Shown: positions 5,028 to 6,160 of the stretch, piece by piece
Numbering within the stretch: the first letter of the stretch is position 1
Layout of the letters: the number at the start of each line of letters is the position of its first letter
Assembly: GCA_020058465.1 (NCBI GenBank)
Contig: JAGVDZ010000132.1
Location: forward strand, 1 to 6,160
Direction of reading: 5' to 3'
Origin: Parachlamydiales bacterium
Lineage (GTDB): Bacteria > Chlamydiota > Chlamydiia > Chlamydiales > SM23-39
DNA length: 6,160 nucleotides
Notes under the pieces: generated by a model
Told to the model about the DNA's origin: nothing
Databases searched by the model: none
Seen by the model: only the letters and a program-made list of their open reading frames with translations
Made by a program: the position numbers and the translations under genes

Positions 5028-6160
5028 ATGAGTATTGATGCTTTTGTTAGGTTTGCTCCAGCTGCGAAGGACCTAATTTCTCAAATACCTGATCTTACTG
5101 TAGAGAATAAATTGGAGATGTTAGGTGATTTACATCGGTATGTAATAGCTTGTGAGACTACTCCTCCTTGGATGGGGAGATCTTTAGCTGGAGTTATCGG
5201 TCATCGCAGCAGCTCAATTGAGCTATCGGATGTAGTTGCTCAAGTGATGAGTATTTGGAAACAATACAGTCCTTCGGATAGATCAAATTCTGATGACGCA
5301 GTAAAGGGGGTATTGATTCAGTTGTCCTCGTTAGTTCATTCTTTAGTAAGACCAGAAGGGGAGAATGTAGCTCGAGATGGGACTCGTTCTGAGATTGTTC
5401 TGCGGGAGGACCTGGGTAATTTCAGCTACGTCGACTGTTGGGGAGCTGCGATGCTAAATGCAGCCTCAGATAGGCTCCAAATAGAACCAAGTCAATGGAG
5501 GACAGTCAGGACGGCGGTCATGCAAGTGTGGGGTCCCTGTATTCAAGAGGCGTTTCGTTTGGGTAACCATTGGGCTTTTCCAAATCTTATGACGATAGCA
5601 GATTGGATGGGGCCCCATGTAGTTTCAGGGCTCGCCGTTGCGCGTCAGCAGAATTTTTGGACAGAATATCGCTCGTGCGTAGTAGATCGCAATCTACTCG
5701 GTTTATTGAATTTAGTAACCGATACCTCTAACGACAGCGCTTTTATGGACGTTCTAAAGAACGTCGTGAGAAACTCGCTTCCTGATGCAGTGAAACTGGT
5801 GTTGGATGAGCTGTTCTTTGAAGTAATGCCTCGTGTTCAATTACCGAATAACCTCCTGAAATGGGGCGCTGCGGAGCTGGAAGAAAGTAGAGTGGTCAAC
5901 TTCGAGGGGACGGTTGTTTTAGAGACAGAGACATGGGAAGATACGATGCAATGTTTCAAGGCTCTGCTCCGTTGTCTATCTCTCGAATTGGAGTGTTTCC
6001 CAGTGATTCGAGGTAGAGCGCAAGTAAGTCGCCTAGTTCTCCAGTTCAATCTTTTGGGTAAAAGCATCGGGCAGTTTAATGAATTGGAGTCTCAGTCTTC
6101 ACAAGAAAAAATCTTAAAAAATATTTTAATCGTCAGATCGAGACTAGAGGCGCTTGTTAC
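5028..6160 (+). CDS. Unrecognised protein, at least 377 aa, 3' end outside window
   Basis: The frame opens at ATG 5028 and stays free of stop codons for 377 codons plus two bases up to the window edge, so the C-terminus is missing. I recognise no family. The product begins MSIDAFVRFAPAAKDL, has no signal peptide or membrane segment, and looks mostly alpha-helical with amphipathic stretches. Ten tryptophans are spread along it (48, 77, 138, 157, 168, 182, 193, 211, 279, 303), several next to Gly, Met or Pro (PPWMG, DWMGP, VWGPC). There are seven cysteines with no metal-binding spacing. A charged stretch SPSDRSNSDD (81-90) may be a linker. The long open frame, the Shine-Dalgarno at normal spacing and the promoter-like upstream region all support a real, separately transcribed gene. 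In an intracellular bacterium it could be a secreted effector or a lineage-specific protein, but nothing in the sequence proves either. Confidence 0.82.
   Translation, partial: MSIDAFVRFAPAAKDLISQIPDLTVENKLEMLGDLHRYVIACETTPPWMGRSLAGVIGHRSSSIELSDVVAQVMSIWKQYSPSDRSNSDDAVKGVLIQLSSLVHSLVRPEGENVARDGTRSEIVLREDLGNFSYVDCWGAAMLNAASDRLQIEPSQWRTVRTAVMQVWGPCIQEAFRLGNHWAFPNLMTIADWMGPHVVSGLAVARQQNFWTEYRSCVVDRNLLGLLNLVTDTSNDSAFMDVLKNVVRNSLPDAVKLVLDELFFEVMPRVQLPNNLLKWGAAELEESRVVNFEGTVVLETETWEDTMQCFKALLRCLSLELECFPVIRGRAQVSRLVLQFNLLGKSIGQFNELESQSSQEKILKNILIVRSRLEALV

Noticed and set aside
5837..6067. Minus-strand 76-codon frame opposite the gene at 5028
   Set aside because: It is a Ser/Arg/Thr-rich shadow within a long continuous plus-strand frame, with no start signals.

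Overview
The window carries five genes that are well supported or clearly open, one partial gene end and one small candidate gene. The gene set is bacterial. It suggests a member of the Chlamydiota, probably an environmental or amoeba-associated lineage. The grounds are an aberrant sodium:dicarboxylate-type symporter, an MtaB-type tRNA methylthiotransferase, a candidate protein with a bilobed hydrophobic hairpin like the chlamydial Inc proteins, and two proteins I cannot place in any family. The assignment is an inference from remembered family features, not a database result. No rRNA, tRNA, CRISPR array or insertion sequence was seen.

Left part (1-1032, + strand): the last 40 codons of cyoD (subunit IV of a cytochrome bo-type quinol oxidase), overlapping by 8 bases with cyoE (heme O synthase). 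This is the 3' end of a cyoABCDE-type operon, so the organism respires oxygen through a heme-copper quinol oxidase. Antisense to the cyoE tail and filling most of the following gap is a 109-codon minus-strand frame (923-1252). It encodes two closely spaced hydrophobic segments and is a plausible, unproven small membrane protein.

Middle part (1253-3632, + strand): an AT-rich spacer with candidate promoter elements leads into mtaB (tRNA t6A37 methylthiotransferase). It is followed with a 4-base GTGA overlap by a 333-aa protein of unknown function. The overlap and a Shine-Dalgarno-like sequence point to translational coupling. The unknown gene converges with the next one, and their 3' ends overlap by 18 bases.

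Right part (3615-6160): a minus-strand SDF/DAACS-family transporter in which several residues that bind sodium and substrate in characterised members are replaced. After a 126-base AT-rich divergent intergenic region, a plus-strand frame begins at 5028 and runs open off the window edge (at least 377 codons). It is soluble-looking, tryptophan-rich and unrecognised. No part of the window outside the two intergenic stretches is without a candidate gene.
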